Positions 38,534-50,871 of a stretch of 64,000 bases of DNA are shown piece by piece. The translations under genes and the position numbers were made by a program. The notes beneath the pieces were generated by a model. It was not told the DNA's origin, did not search any database, and saw nothing but the letters and a program-made list of their open reading frames with translations. This stretch comes from Calonectria ilicicola (lineage: Eukaryota > Ascomycota > Sordariomycetes > Hypocreales > Nectriaceae): NCBI GenBank assembly GCA_020809705.1, contig CP085828.1:1116001-1180000 (forward strand). The letters run 5' to 3'. Positions within the stretch are counted from its first letter, which is position 1; every line of letters begins with the position of its first letter.

Positions 38534-41045
38534 GTAGGCTCACAATCTTAATTTTTCATTTTGTTTTCTTTTCGTGTTCAGCCCCAAAGTTTTGCTTGAA
38601 ACTGGTGGCTTGCCGAGGTGCCATCGGGGACACGTCGGTGGACACGGTAGCGGTGAAACGAACACTGCAAAGTACATGTTGACTTTATCAGAATGACGAA
38701 GCTGCTGAGTAAAATTCCACTGTAAGATTGAGTACAAGAAAGTATAAACACGTGTGCAGAGACTCCCCTACAACTTGTCTGCATGTTTCAAATCTCTTGT
38801 GCATTTGCAGCCACAGTTACATTCTTGGGCGTCAGGTTGCAGGGTCTTGTGCAGGGTAGCTCACTTCCCTGTTGGGCCAAAAAGCAACAAAATGCGAGAA
38901 ACACGGCATTGATCTCCAGGAATTTGCGATATGATAAGGGCTGCATGCCAACTGCAGAGAACGCAGCTCACTGAGGCAACCGGCAGATGATTCATCCCTA
39001 AAGTCAATGGTTTGCAGCAACACGGTGCATGTCTCAGCGAAACCCGATCGATTGGCGAGCTGTGACATGATGGTTACCCAATCAGGAGATGGGGAGCCAC
39101 TACGTCTGGAAGGGCAAAGGGAGCTGTTGATCCTCGCGCCAGCTTCCAGAAATTCCAATGCGTGCGGCTGCATGGGACGCCCGCAAACAGTCAGTTATCA
39201 GATCATTTCACGATACTTGATATTGAACCGTCTCCACCCGTCACAAGGCGACTGATCGTATGCGAAAGCCCCTCCCCCCGGCCTCCTTCGTGCCGATGCC
39301 TCCCCGCAATCACTGGCCGTTTGACTAACTGCTGCACATTCGTTGTCGTGCAAGCCAAGGCTGGTCGGCGGCTGGGCGGGGTTAGGCTGAGGGCTGCCGC
39401 TTTTGCTCACACGACAAGAGGGGGACCGGGAACAGGCCGGTGGTGATGGAGCCGGGTCGGGCAGAGGGGCTTGCTTTCCCGGGATCGTTGTCTGATTTCT
39501 GGATCACGATATCTGCCTTCGAACCGCGCCGCCCGGGAGCGGACGGGCAGCTCGGGAGACGGGCGAGACATACAAAGGATTCAGGAACCAAGAAGCTGGC
39601 CACGAGACGCTCCCGGCATGCCATGAATGGCTAAGCGAGGCATGATTATCTGCATCTCTGCAATGCGGCTTTACCCCAATCCCCCCGGGACACCCCTCCT
39701 CCCCTCACCACCAAAAGGGAGAATGGGGGGGAGAGGGGAACTCGATCATAGGGTATAGAGTATGATGACCCTGCAGCGCATGCATGCGCCGTCATGACAC
39801 CTCGATTTCTACAGGCACATCCTTTCTTTTTCTTCGCCCGGCGACCCGGACGGCGAATAAAATGGGCCGCAGCCTGGAGCCTGTAACATATCCGCGTGGG
39901 AAATGGGTGTGCTCAGACGGAGAGAAGGATGTGCGCTCTTTAGGGCGATGGCCTATCACGGGCATTTTGATAGCTCTGCATACCTCGATCCTCGGGGTTC
40001 GGGATAGGTCGAAGCACACACCAGGAACTGAAGGTTGAATTGGGGGCAACACATCGTGTGCATAGCCAAGACGAAGGAATCCTGAATGGTGTCGCCTATT
40101 GCGCGGTCCCTTTTGCCCGTGCCACTCACTTGCCTTGCTGACGGTTCTCGTGGCCAAAAAGACATTTTCGTTGATTTGAAGTGAAGCCGAGAAAGGAAGA
40201 ATGGCGCCATGTCTGGGACCAACAGCCAGCCGAGGGACCCAATCACGGTGACGTCGTGGGCGCTGGAGCGAATTGGCAACATGTGGAGGAGGGCTAGCAG
40301 CAGGTCTTTCTTCATCGTCAGTACCCAGCACCCAGCACCTAAAACCCAGCCGCCCCAGTACCGTCAGTGGCTGCCCGTGACCTTGACCTCGGGGGAACGG
40401 CGTTAAAGCGGCGTCGCTTACCGCCCACCGCCGCCCACACAGACCTATCGTAACCTATCGCGACCCCGCCATTACCATTCCGCCGCCCTTGGCTCTGGAG
40501 CACCCCCGGACTCCGGGTTTTACCGACCACGGGTTCGCCGCTCCGCACCCAAAAACGCTCGACGTCAGTGACTTCTGGGCCTTGACCTTGATCAAGAAGA
40601 CGAAAACCCCCTCCGATCGAAAGGCTCGAGTCGGCGACTCCACCAACCAACCAGTCCACCGCCAAGTCCACAACCACCACCCACCGCAAAAGCCCTACGC
40701 AAACGCTACGCAAACGCCAGACCAACTCTGTTCTCTTATTGCTCAACCCCGCCTCCTCCTGCGACGACTCCTGCGACACGCCGCCTACGACCTTCTCCCA
40801 TTCCATCGTCGACGAGGGCTGGATCCCTAACCGCTGGCTGTGACTCTCCGACGTCGCCCCCTCGGCTGCCCCTCTGCACGCACCACGAACTAGCGTCGAC
40901 ACCGCAACCTGCATTCTGCGTCTGTGCCTGCGATTTGCATCTGGACTGCGGCTGCGAGCCCAACCTCACAAAAACTTCCCTCCGCGCCGCGTTGGCATCT
41001 CTAAACTCCTACACAACCACGATTCCTCACACACAAGCCGCAATC
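38534..41045. other. Gene-free 2.5 kb with long GC-rich leader at its right end
   Basis: No supported gene. Frames such as 39784-40038 plus and 40339-40914 minus are open mainly because the DNA is GC-rich. The last 650 bases are C-rich (CCACCAACCAACCAGTCCAC near 40649) and probably form the promoter and a long 5' leader of the next gene. Confidence 0.55.
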
Positions 41046-41513
41046 ATGCCTTCGCAGCGCCCTTACTTCCTCTCTTCCTTCCTCGCCGCCTTCCGTCCCC
41101 AGGGCCCCTCTATGCCGACCACCTCCACCCAACATCAATCAAATAAACACACCCGAGACACAGCCGTAACATCCGCCTCCGCCACCGCCTCTTCATCAAA
41201 CCATCAACAAACAGCCTCCAGCGTTGCCATACGCTCACCGCGAGGCGCTGCTGCTGCTGCTGCCGCCGCCGCCGCTGCCGGTGCTGCGTCCCAGGGAGGG
41301 TCCAGTCCCGGCACTGCCATCCCGATCCCCGGGGCAACTTCTCGTCGCCGGGACAGTAATTCCAGCAGCGAGGGCTTCCGGGATGCCATCGGCGCCGACA
41401 AGTGGTATATCGGCGGCCGGACGCCCGGTGGTGAGGAAAAGTTCTTCAAACTCGGCGTCATTCGCCGAGTGCGTAGCAATGACGGCCTGAGCCTTGATCG
41501 TCTAAGTTTATAG
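41046..41513 (+). CDS. Small Ser/Ala-rich protein with conserved-looking C terminus
   Basis: A single exon of 155 residues, unrecognised. After MPSQRPYFLSSFLAAFRP come Ser/Thr/Gln-rich sequence and an Ala run of 14 residues with one Gly nearby. The last 50 residues look conserved and ordered: EGFRDAIGADKWYIGG, GGEEKFFKLGVIRRVRSNDG and LSLDRLSL. I chose the ATG at 41046 because the 37 codons upstream of it resemble leader and the ATG has the context CAATCATGCC. It has no signal peptide or membrane helix. The C-terminal block, with Arg-x-x-Ser sites, could be a phosphorylated docking motif, but this is a guess. Confidence 0.7.
   Translation: MPSQRPYFLSSFLAAFRPQGPSMPTTSTQHQSNKHTRDTAVTSASATASSSNHQQTASSVAIRSPRGAAAAAAAAAAAGAASQGGSSPGTAIPIPGATSRRRDSNSSSEGFRDAIGADKWYIGGRTPGGEEKFFKLGVIRRVRSNDGLSLDRLSL
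41246..41290 (+). repeat. GCN (alanine) codon run
   Basis: GCT codons followed by GCC codons encode the poly-Ala stretch of the small protein. The codon mixture shows it is an older, partly stabilised trinucleotide repeat. Confidence 0.8.
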
Positions 41514-41989
41514 TTGGGCCGCCGCTGGCACCAAAGTTTGGGAAATGATGACGCAGCGTTGGCACTTATATTGAAACGGATTGGACGAAATGAAATTTTT
41601 ACGTTTTTACTTCACGGCCGGTGGGCTGGATGCCATTTGGTAGAACGAAACAAACCCACCTGGCTGTACATAAAGAGCATTATCGGGTCGCCCACAAGAG
41701 GGTTTCCAGTCACCGATGGATTATGAAAGAGGAACACGGGACGGGCAATACTTGGAATCATGGGACCTGATCATTGGGAACGGCGTTTATATTTTTGGTT
41801 TATATTTTATGGCGGGTTCAGGCATGCACTGTTGACTACAGCAAAGAGAAACCTTCGGATAAGAATCCCGATATGAGAATACAAACAAAAAAAGGGCATG
41901 GTATTACACTTGCGACTTTTAAAAAAAACTACCTTTCTCAAAGAATCTCCTACCGCAATTTTTTTTCTTTTCATTTTGCTTTCTCACTA
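41514..41989. other. Convergent intergenic region
   Basis: 3' flanks of the small Ala-rich protein gene and alg10. AT-rich towards 41900-41980. No gene supported. Confidence 0.6.
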
Positions 41990-44389
41990 CTACCACATGA
42001 AACGCTGCAGGCGGCCCTCGTCAAGAACCGTTCCATCCTCGGCTCTCCAGATGTAGGGTTTGGTCAAGAAGATGTAACCTGTCACAAAATTAATGGCGAT
42101 GAACCACCCAGTCTCAATGATAAGTCGTATGTCGTAACGCTGGAAAATCTTGATCAGCTTCAACATGGGCCCTGATGCTCGAGTCATCACACTGCTTGGG
42201 GTTTCATGATCGTGAAGGCGCCATGCAGGCACCAGTAGCCGCCACATAACCCACGGAATGATAAAATAACGGGGCTCCACTAATGGAGCCGTCATGAGCG
42301 ACAGCGTCGTGGCAAGCAGGAAAATGAGGCCCGTCGAAGTAGAAGCTGGTTCGACAGAGGCCAAGAGTGGATCATCTTCGAGGCCCTTGCTCAACTCCAG
42401 CTGCTGCGTGGCATCAGTTTCTCGCGAGACAGGTGGGACCTCTGTAGGAAATCCAGAATCGGTCTGCCTAGCTGGTGCATTGCCTCCATGCCTAATCCAA
42501 AAGGGATGGCTCTGAAATGGAGCCTTTTTGGGAGACATGTAGTACGCTGAGCACTCGCTCCTGTGGATCATGGGGAACCACTGGGAGCAGCCAGCCATAG
42601 TTCCCCACGTCATCCAGCGGCTTAGTGTATACGGCAAGATGAGGAGGTAGCGGATCAGAAGCGAGCGACGGATGGTGTACCTAAAGATGTAGAACATGTA
42701 GTGCCGGTTATCTGCAAGTGTAAAGGGGTGAATGATTGTGTTGTACTTGACAATGAGTGCGGAGAGGACGACAGTAGCGAGGAGATAGAAGGGCCACAGG
42801 ACCTGCACCTCAAAGAGGCTCGCTAAAAACGTAAGAGGCACAGACCGAGTTTTGGGTGGTGCATCATCCGCATTAGCTGCCGACGCTGTCTCTGTGGTGC
42901 TGCTAGAGGGTTTCGGACCCTCGTTCCGTGATTTGGCGCTGATCTTAGAGTGGCCAACGGGCTCTGGTGCTGGTGGTTTTTGAAACGTAAGCATCCGGTA
43001 AACACGGATGGAAAGGTTGATGATTGGCAAAACATAGGGAACCAAGAGGGGAACGGAGAAGAATCCGAAGAAGGGCCAAATGTAAAGCATCTGTGGGAGA
43101 TGGATTGTGGCCACATGGTTGGACTTGTCTCCTGCTTGGGGGTCAGCTTCTCTCTCCCCTGCAAGCTAGCAATGAAGGTTTACCAAGGACGACACCGCCA
43201 TTCCATAGTACGAAGGCTCCAAAGGATCCGAGCACCGCAACGTACGGCCAAATTTGTCGAATGACTTGGATAGGGTGACATACTGCTGCGATGCCAAGGC
43301 TAAGAACGCAGAAGAGCACGTCTAAAGGAGCTAGTTAGACTTTGAGGTGCCAACAAAAACAACCAGCAACTTACCATCGGGCCACAAATTGTGTAGAGGT
43401 GGATCATGGATATCTCCAACTGAATACCTCCATAGATAGTACTTGAGTTGCTCAGCGAGCGTGTACATCTTGGGCTGATCTACATGCTCAGGTCGGATAG
43501 TCTTGATGGCGTGAACGGCCTCGACGCCCCCCATGTAGATGACAACCCAGAAGACATTTGTCTGACGGAAAAAGAGCGTCAAAATTCCAAGTAGGATTGT
43601 GAATATGTCGGATCCAAAAGAGCTTCGGTCCCAGGCCAACCGCCGCAGATGATTCCAGTACGCAACAAGCACCATGGCGGTTGAAGCGACATCAGTGTAG
43701 TACAAGCCAGAGAAGAAGAAGAGGAGAGGGAAAAGCGCGATGTTGAAGGCAGTATGGAGTGAATACTGTGAGAATAACCGCAGCTTTGTTCGCGAGTGCG
43801 CCTCGTAAAGGCGGGCCTCGATCTCATGGCGACACTGCAAGGCGAGGTAAGCCAGAAACATCAAGGTTACGGCGTTGGCCGCCCGCAGACTCTGCGCATC
43901 GCAAAGATATTGCGCCGGCGAGTTTCCTGGTTTGACAACTCCAGGAACCAAAAGAGAGAGAAGATACCTGTGTCTTGTTAGTCGTTCACTTTAGTGATAG
44001 TGTGTCATCCAACATACAAGCCAGGCGGCGTCGTGATCTTGTCATCCCATTCTGTGAACCTGCCTTCGCAGTATTTCTGCGCCTGAGGAATATGGAAGAT
44101 TTCATCCTGATTGTGGGTTAATTATGGGCGCGTAGAGGGGAAAGGGACATGGGCGACTTACCAGGTACGGTTCTGGGACCACGGCAGAAACGATGTATAG
44201 CCAGGAAGAGCACGCCGCTGCCAGGGTTAGAGGGAGCAAGCCAGCCCAGCGCGGGAAGGATCCTTCAGGCCTCTTAGCTAGCCAAAAGAACGCAGGCAAC
44301 ACCAAGAGTCCAGACGAGGCGACCCAAAATGAATTCGAGGACCCAGGGCTCCTCGTTGGGATATCGTCAAGGACCGTGGTGGTGTCCAT
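41990..44389 (-). CDS. alg10: ALG10/DIE2 alpha-1,2-glucosyltransferase
   Basis: Adds the third and last glucose, from dolichyl-P-glucose, to the lipid-linked N-glycan precursor in the ER lumen. Five exons (44162-44389, 44018-44106, 43375-43967, 43184-43321, 41990-43131) join in frame to 729 residues. Family landmarks: [19 protein letters not shown] in the first loop, with the acidic residues expected for a GT-C catalytic site, [49 protein letters not shown] and the signature [18 protein letters not shown]. Every one of these crosses or abuts a junction that is right only in this model. Many membrane helices. Two hydrophilic insertions, around [16 protein letters not shown] Ser/Lys-rich sequence and near [12 protein letters not shown], make it longer than yeast Alg10. 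The introns are only 50-55 nt. Confidence 0.93.
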
Positions 44390-44976
44390 GTTGACAAGTG
44401 GCCCAAACGAGAGGCGTGTCGTGCTTGATCAACAATAGTACCCCTCTTCAGAGAAGAACTATGCCATGGGTTTAGAAAAAAACACAATGGGTCGGCCACG
44501 GAACGAGCGATGCTGTCCTGATGTGACACGCCGTAAAAGGTTAACATGAATGTGAGATTAGCTGTTAACAACTGGAACTGGCTGCACAGTGTTTACATTT
44601 TGCGGCTGCGTACTGTGGTAGAGACACCCCTGCGCTGGGACTCATTTCACCAATTGAGGTCCACCCTGAACCAAATGCCTACTTATTGCTACTGACATGC
44701 ACATTGATGTTCTACTTTTGTACTTAAGCGCGGCCGTTAATTCTTGTTCTTTTTCCTAGTATATATTTATTCGCCTACTTATTTCAGCTAGGGCGTTGAG
44801 TTGGGAGACAATATGCAGGTGACAAATCGGCCAATCACAGAGCGAGGATTTCACGGCACACCACCAAATCTTGGGTTTAGAACAAGTCTATTTGAGAAAT
44901 CTTATACAATGAGCGCCGCCCAAGTCCTGAAGACGGGCATCGATACAAGTCTACCATCCTTCGTCCACCAGATAAT
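44390..44976. other. Promoter of alg10 / 3' flank of qcr10
   Basis: About 590 bases between two minus-strand genes. It is AT-rich near 44750-44785 (TAGTATATATTTATTCGCC). Open frames here have no family signature. Confidence 0.6.
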
Positions 44977-45825
44977 TTAGAAGGGCTATGGGATATGTCA
45001 ATATTGATCAATGTTACGTTCGTGGTAGGTAAACTCACGTTGTCAGCGGGGTGGATCTCCTTTCGGAAGAAGCCATCAACGAAGGGGATCTTCTGCAATG
45101 GGGTTAATAACGTGATCGCGGAATTCTTTTGATAGAGTATTCGTACCTGGAGGATGTCACGCTGGACACGGGGGATGCCGGAGGCGAAGAGGAGGACACC
45201 AATGGCAGCGGGGGCACCGTAGAAGGCAAGACGAGTGCCACTACCACAATCAATCAGCATTGTCATGACAAGACGAGCCCAAGTATTCAAATTTCAAGCT
45301 CGAGTCCCTCATCCCTCTTCGCATTCCATATTCTCTTTAAGCAAACACAAGATCTTCTCTTCCGATTTAAAACAGGTGCTGCTGAGTCTCGGTGGAACGG
45401 ATGGAACCTCGGGTACTCGGTGGCTTGCGATTTTCGACGTCGGGCTGGAAAACATTCGGATTCGAAATTACTCACATTCGGACGGCGCTCTGGCTGGTGA
45501 AGCCCAAGAAGTGAGGCTGGGCCTGGTACCTAGAGTCACATAGTTAGTTGTATTGTTCGGCCTTAGTTCTCGTCCTCGTGCTGGTCATTCGTTCTCGCAA
45601 ATCGTCGCAATTGGCTCGAATTTCGACACTCGTATACTCGGGAAGACGGATAGAGGGCACATACTTGGGGCCGAAGGCGCTCTTGAATTGAGCAGCGCGG
45701 AAGGGAGTCTGGAAGAGAAATCAGGTCAGCGGTTCGTAAGCGTCAATAAGGACACATCAATTGGCTCGAGCGAGGTGAATGATGTGGCCCCCGGGAAGTA
45801 AGGGCAGATATACAGCGGAAACCAT
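44977..45825 (-). CDS. qcr10: Cytochrome bc1 complex subunit 10 (QCR10)
   Basis: A small single-pass subunit of respiratory complex III in the mitochondrial inner membrane. Only 88 residues, spread over six exons: 45814-45825 (12 nt), 45665-45708, 45476-45529, 45147-45240, 45039-45092 and 44977-44985 (9 nt including the stop). All junctions are GT..AG and the frame holds. The protein starts MVSATPFRAAQFKSAFGPKY and continues QPHFLGFTSQSAVR. It then has the membrane helix (RLAFYGAPAAIGVLLFASG) followed by IPRVQRDILQKIPFVDGFF and ends EIHPADNPF. That order (QPHFLGFT, one helix, IPRV..DILQKIP, PADNPF) is my recollection of fungal QCR10 proteins. The tiny terminal exons would be missed by most gene finders. 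It is divergent from med4, with 290 bp between starts. Confidence 0.92.
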
Positions 45826-46115
45826 CTTGACTGGTAGGGCGGTAGAAGCCTTGTTCGTCGATCAATTGCTCGTCGATTTCGTCGTCAAAAAGGATGACCT
45901 TAAGATGCGCGAGTTTGCCGGACGGGAAAGACCGGGTTTGGCCTCAGGCGTGAAAACAAAGCTCACATTGTTGACCAATAAAATCGCATTTCGGTGCCCC
46001 ACTACCGAACAGCAGCTCCTAGTGCAGCAGCCTTGTCTTGCTCGCGCATTCATCGAACAAAGTACCCATCTCACCAACGTCGTCATCTCTTCAAGAATAC
46101 AGGCAATTTCAGAAT
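45826..46115. promoter_or_regulatory. Shared promoter of qcr10 and med4
   Basis: The 290 bases between two divergent starts must hold both core promoters. No clear TATA element, as usual for housekeeping genes. Confidence 0.6.
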
Positions 46116-47163
46116 ATGGACACGTACATTGACGGTCGCTTTGAGCGACTGGAGAAGGCCCTTGCTGGCTTGATCGACTCGGTTACAAAATATCACCCCT
46201 CAACAGCCCTCGGCGCCGAACTTGAAATCGCAGACAGTGAACTGAGCAAAGGTCTTGGAGAAGGTAATTCGCCATTATCGCCTCTCCACTGCTGGAGTAC
46301 TAACATCGCGCCAAGTTCAAACCCATCAAAACAACTATCTGCGGATTCAACACCTGCGCGAGTCCTCGGCCGCCCTCGATGCCCAGATCAAGGAGACTTT
46401 GTCCAGTTTGGCGACCACCCGCAAGGATATTGTCACTACACAAACGACCACTTTCCCTAAAGGCCCTAGCTATCCCATTGCTTACGAAGGGCTTCTCAAC
46501 TATGCTCGCCGCATCAGCAAGACCACCATGCCCCCAGCTGGCACCATCAATGCCTTGCCACCATCCACATCCTCTGAGACCCAGACGCCGCTGCCAGAGT
46601 CCCAAACGCCTGCCGCTATGACACCTTCTGCACCTCCATCCTCGCAGGTTCAGAGCCCAGCCGTTATGAATGGTACACCGCAGATGTCCGCTGAGCCTGC
46701 CACCCAGCAGACTAGTGCTTCCGCCAACACAGTTCTTCCTGAGGTCATGAACCAATACCTCAACCCGCTCTCAGGCCAACTCTTCTTTCCCTGGCCTCTT
46801 GAGGACAAGATTCGGGCTGGCTCACTTGCTTCGAACCAGGTCCTCACTGAGCAGGGTATCGAGCCTAAGGGTTATGACCCTGTGGAAGAAGAGCAACGCA
46901 AGCTGAGGGAAGAGGAGGAGCGCAAGGAGAGGGAGGAGAGGGAGCGTATCGAACAGGAGGAACGCGAGCGGAAGATGCGCGAAGAGGCAGAGCGTATTCG
47001 ACTGGAGCGGGAGAGACAGCGCGAAAAGGACCAGGAGGCATGGAGACGTGGCAGTCTCAATCCTGGACAGCCTGGAAGCGCAGTCAAGCCACCTTCTGGC
47101 AATGCTACCAAGCAGTTCCAGTTCACTAACTTGGATGATCTGGATGAATCAGATGAAGATTGA
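46116..47163 (+). CDS. med4: Mediator complex subunit 4
   Basis: A middle-module subunit of Mediator, the coactivator that links gene-specific regulators to RNA polymerase II. Two exons (46116-46263, 46316-47163) give 331 residues. The N-terminal half matches Med4: MDTYIDGRFERLEKALAGLI, then across the intron VQTHQNNYLRIQHLRESSAA, TRKDIVTTQTTTFPKGPSYP and IAYEGLLNYARRISKTTMPP. The centre is a Pro/Ser/Thr-rich linker. It is followed by QLFFPWPLEDKIRAGSLAS, a long single helix of Glu/Arg/Lys (EEERKEREERERIEQEERER, about residues 220-285), and an acidic end, DDLDESDED. The charged helix is typical of filamentous-fungal Med4. Nuclear. Confidence 0.95.
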
Positions 47164-47524
47164 GCGGCACTACGCGAATTCACACCTTTTGGAGGATCTG
47201 GTTAGATACCCATGCTCATAATCAATTCTAGGAAAAATAAATCTATCTCCGAGGTTACAAATTTTTCTTGGTTAAGTTGCCTCTAAACAATGAAAGTCTA
47301 CAGCCGACCAAAAGCCAAATATTGCCGCATATTCCTCGACGCCGTCCGGTGTTCTTTTCCAGCGAGCCCATATGGGGCACAGGGAATCCATGACTTGAAA
47401 TGCAAGCCTCAGACGCTGGTCGTACATGTATTCTTACAGAACCGCCCCATCCCCAGATATCAATATATCATAAGTTTCTCCATCATTAGAAGCCCTTTCC
47501 CAGACCCCTTGACACTAGAAAACT
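47164..47524. other. Convergent intergenic region
   Basis: Between the stops of med4 and the TM9SF gene; presumed 3' UTRs. Nothing else seen. Confidence 0.6.
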
Positions 47525-49511
47525 TTAATCGATCTTGATGGAGGAGTAGATTTTCCTGACAAACCACCAACTTGAGAAGTATCCAATGGTACCTGGGCAG
47601 TGTTAGTGAATGGCCGTTGATATTTAGGATGCAGGATTACTTACCAGCAAGGATAAAGAAAAGGAAGGAAATGAGCGCACTGTAGCCAATGTAGAGGACA
47701 GCACCGGCCAGGCCGCCAAGCTTAACCTTGGTGACAAGATAAAGCAGGCAGTTAAGGAAGACGTAACCACCGCTCATACCGGCTGCGAGGAATGACCTCC
47801 ACTGCCAGTTGTATTCCTCAGAGCAGAGAAGGAAGTATACCATCAGGATAGTGACGGCGGCGCAAACGACAATCATGAGACCATAGCAAAGGAAGAGGAA
47901 GCCAAACATGTAGTAGATTCGGCTGAACCAGATGGAGCTCATGATAAAGTACAGCTCAACAAAGATGGCGCCGAAGGGCAGGAGACCGACAATCAGCATG
48001 CTTGGAATGGGCTTCAGGTAGGTGGTAACAGGGGGGATCTGGCGAGGGATCTGGTTGGTGCGCACGGGGGCCTCGAACTGAGGGGCGCGGAAGCCAAGCC
48101 AAGAACCAGCAAAGGACAAAGGAATAGAGATGATGAACCAGATACCAACAATGACAAGCATTGTGGTGAAGGGAACGGCACCAGAGGACTGCTTAGCCCA
48201 GAGGAATAGATCCAGGAGGAAGAAGGCGCTGAACACAAGACCGGGAACCAGGATAGGAGTCAGCACAATGTTGAGCTTCCATGCCTCGCCCTGCCAAGCC
48301 TTGTAAGTTCGGGCGGAGACATAACCACCAACAAATCCAAGGACAGTGTACAGCAAGATCATGATGGTGCCCAGGGATCCACGGTTAGAGGGAGAGAGGA
48401 AACCAAGGAGTGCAAAGAGGATGGTGCATCCAGTCATGACAAAGAGTTGAGCTCCGTTACCCACGAAAACGGAGAGGAGGAGGGGGCGTGAGGGACTGCG
48501 GAAGACATCACCATGGACGAGCTTCCAGCCGGAGTCCTCCTGAACGCCATCTTCCATAGCTCCGTTTCCACCAAAGTCGTCGAGGTCGATTTGATCGAGG
48601 CGGTTGTAGCGAGCGATATCCTTCTTCAGAGCACGGACGAGAATGGACATGACAGTCAGAACAAGAATGACGACGATGATGGCAGTGTCAATGAGCCAGA
48701 ACCAATGGATCTTGGGGTCAAAAACGTGCAGGTACTTATCCCATCGAGTAGCCCAAGCAGTTTCCGACTTGCGCCAGTAGACGCCATAGCTGAATTGGAT
48801 GTCCTGAGACTTGCCCTCCTCACTGCCAAAGACGACAGGACCGTGGCCAGTGACATCACAGTCTACCTTGCCATCATAGTTGATGGAAGAAGGCTGTACG
48901 ACAACACCGACAACACGGAGCTGGTTCGGGTCGGCGTTGACCTCGTGATACTCGACGATGATATCGTAGTGGTTGTTGAAGACGATGTTGTCGTTGTTGT
49001 CGTCCTCGCCAAGAAGGAAACCAGAGCTGTAGAAGATGGTGCCAGTGAGCTGGTCCTGGATCTGCTGTCCGGCAGGCAAACCGTCCACAAGCCAGTTCAA
49101 GCTGTAGCCTTGTTCAATGCGATTCTTGACGAATGCGACAGACTCGGCGGGGTAGGAGCTCTTGCAAAGGGGCTTGCAAGTTTCGTTGGTGCCCATCTTG
49201 AGCTCGAAGGGAGACGTCATGATTCGGTCTCCGAAGAGAATGCTACCCAGACTCTCAGAGACATACTTGGGACCGCCTTGAGGTTCGCAAAAATGGAATT
49301 CGGGGTGGTAGTAGTCGTAGGAGACGACGGAGTGCAGTCGGGAATCTTGGGGCGCGGCGACAGGTTTGATGCTGTTGACATATAGGGGGACGTTATCGCC
49401 GGGCTTGTACGAAGTGGGCGCGACACCGGGGAGGTAGAAGGCGGACGCGAGCTGAGGAGCTGCAAGCAGCGTCGCCAGGAGCGCCGAGGGCGCAAAATCG
49501 CGGAAGTGCAT
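47525..49511 (-). CDS. Transmembrane 9 superfamily (EMP70/TM9SF) protein
   Basis: A Golgi/endosomal nonaspanin needed in yeast for membrane protein sorting and adhesion. Two exons (47645-49511 and 47525-47592) give 644 residues, near the yeast Emp70 length. The signal peptide is MHFRDFAPSALLATLLAAPQ with a cleavage site around ASA-FY. The lumenal domain carries FYLPGVAPTSYKPGD and FCEPQGGPKYVSESLG. The membrane part begins near HWFWLIDTAIIVVILVL and has nine helices, with LVHGDVFRSP and GYVSARTYKAWQGEAW between them. The short last exon supplies GTIGYFSSWWFVRKIYSSIK then ID. The C-terminal SIKID matches the KxD/E type of COPI-binding Golgi-retention signal known for this family. Without that exon the protein would stop in the last helix, so the splice is well supported. 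Confidence 0.95.
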
Positions 49512-50871
49512 CCTTAGAAAAAATCGAAAAGCTATTTCATTCGAAGTTCGTCGATGGGGGAAAGAGTGTCGAGAAGTAAAGGTGTCAGATTCGAAGCCTG
49601 GCAAGGTTGGTTTCGGATACGCAAGTGTGGCGCAGTCGCACTGGGTAAGCTTCCAAGGCACCGAGCGCAGAGGCCAACCCGCTGTCAATTCTCAAGACAA
49701 GCTGATCGCCGGGTCAGAATCAACAACAAAGACCAAGTTGAGGATGCGAATAGCCTCAATGGTAATCTTCAGCCAGCAGGAGGCCGCTCTTGGGGAGCTC
49801 GATGGTACTACCTAACGTATTATCTGGCCAAAGTTCCACCCAAAAGCGCTTAGTCAGGAACGCGATACGGAAGATTCCTGCTCCGGGATTCGATGATCGG
49901 CGCCGTGATGGGTCCCTCCCTGCCACCCACCCAACGGGGGACGAAATCTACCGTATCCCCACTGTGCCGGTTTCCCGCTTTTTTGCTGGTAAAATGCTTG
50001 CAGCATTCCTCCGTTCTTACGACCAACGGCAGACTTCGCACGGTGGGAATTGAGACATGATATGTTTGATCTAGAGGCTCCTGGACTCGACAAGCTCCTA
50101 AATCTGCGACACCCTGCTTGACACCTGTCATCAGGTACCTTATTGCAGCTTGGAGCTGAGTGCCTCTTCGCCTGATAAGTCTTTAGCGTCTACCGAAGCT
50201 AATGTCAAGAGTTGCACGCACCCCCACCCAACGCACTAATTCGGGGGCTGGGCTTGCGTGGGCATTGGCACTGGCATTTGACATTTTTGGGTGCATGTAA
50301 ACGATATCTGTGCTTGCCCAGCTCCATTACGTCACAGTCCTGCGACAAACCCAGCACAGCATCCGACTATCTTTGTAACAGCCAAAGGCTGGCTATTTTA
50401 CTTATAACCATGGGTCAATTAGTTGGTTGAAATGCAATTTGGAAACAAGCACGTTACATTTATTTGACTTTTGTTTCAATATCCCAAGGGGGTATTGTTT
50501 TACTTTGTTCCGTTTCAGCATGCCTGTTTCTGGTGTAATTGAAGCGCACTTGGCGCCTCTGTCAGAACCTGCCAAATAAACTACCCAGGTCAACCAGAAA
50601 CACCCCAAGGCGCCAAATTTTAGCTTTTTAGTCTGTACGATAGATCACTAGATCTCATAAACCTTGGTTCGAACTCGCGGTGATCGCCGATACTATCAGA
50701 CCACTAGGATCTTTTTTTTTCTCACTAGAAACTTCCGAGATATTTGTCCGAGGAATCCAAATGTGTCCGTATATCTCCGAGTAACTATATATCACTTCTC
50801 AAAAGCCAAAACGTACTTGCAACTTGTTAATTGAAAACACTAACATATCATTTTAATATCCCATAAAAAAA
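49512..50871. other. Divergent upstream region of TM9SF and methyltransferase genes
   Basis: 1.36 kb holding both promoters. It becomes AT-rich from about 50400 to 50870. A GGTTCGAACTC at 50668-50678 recalls a tRNA T-arm but does not fold into a tRNA (see rejected). No other gene supported. Confidence 0.6.
50786..50792 (+). promoter_or_regulatory. Probable TATA box of the methyltransferase gene
   Basis: TATATAT lies 80-86 bases upstream of the ATG at 50872, a plausible core-promoter position for a regulated fungal gene. Confidence 0.4.

Noticed and set aside
40339..40914. 191-codon frame on the minus strand
   Set aside because: Composition-driven openness in the C-rich leader of the small Ala-rich gene. 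No domain and Gly/Arg/Val-rich product.
48513..49385. 290-codon open frame on the plus strand
   Set aside because: It lies exactly antisense to the TM9SF coding sequence, whose family match is clear. Its Val/Asp-rich product is the usual mirror of a GC-biased gene.
50640..50720. tRNA-like T-arm GGTTCGAACTC
   Set aside because: The stems around it do not pair, no A-box or acceptor stem is found at the right distance on either strand.
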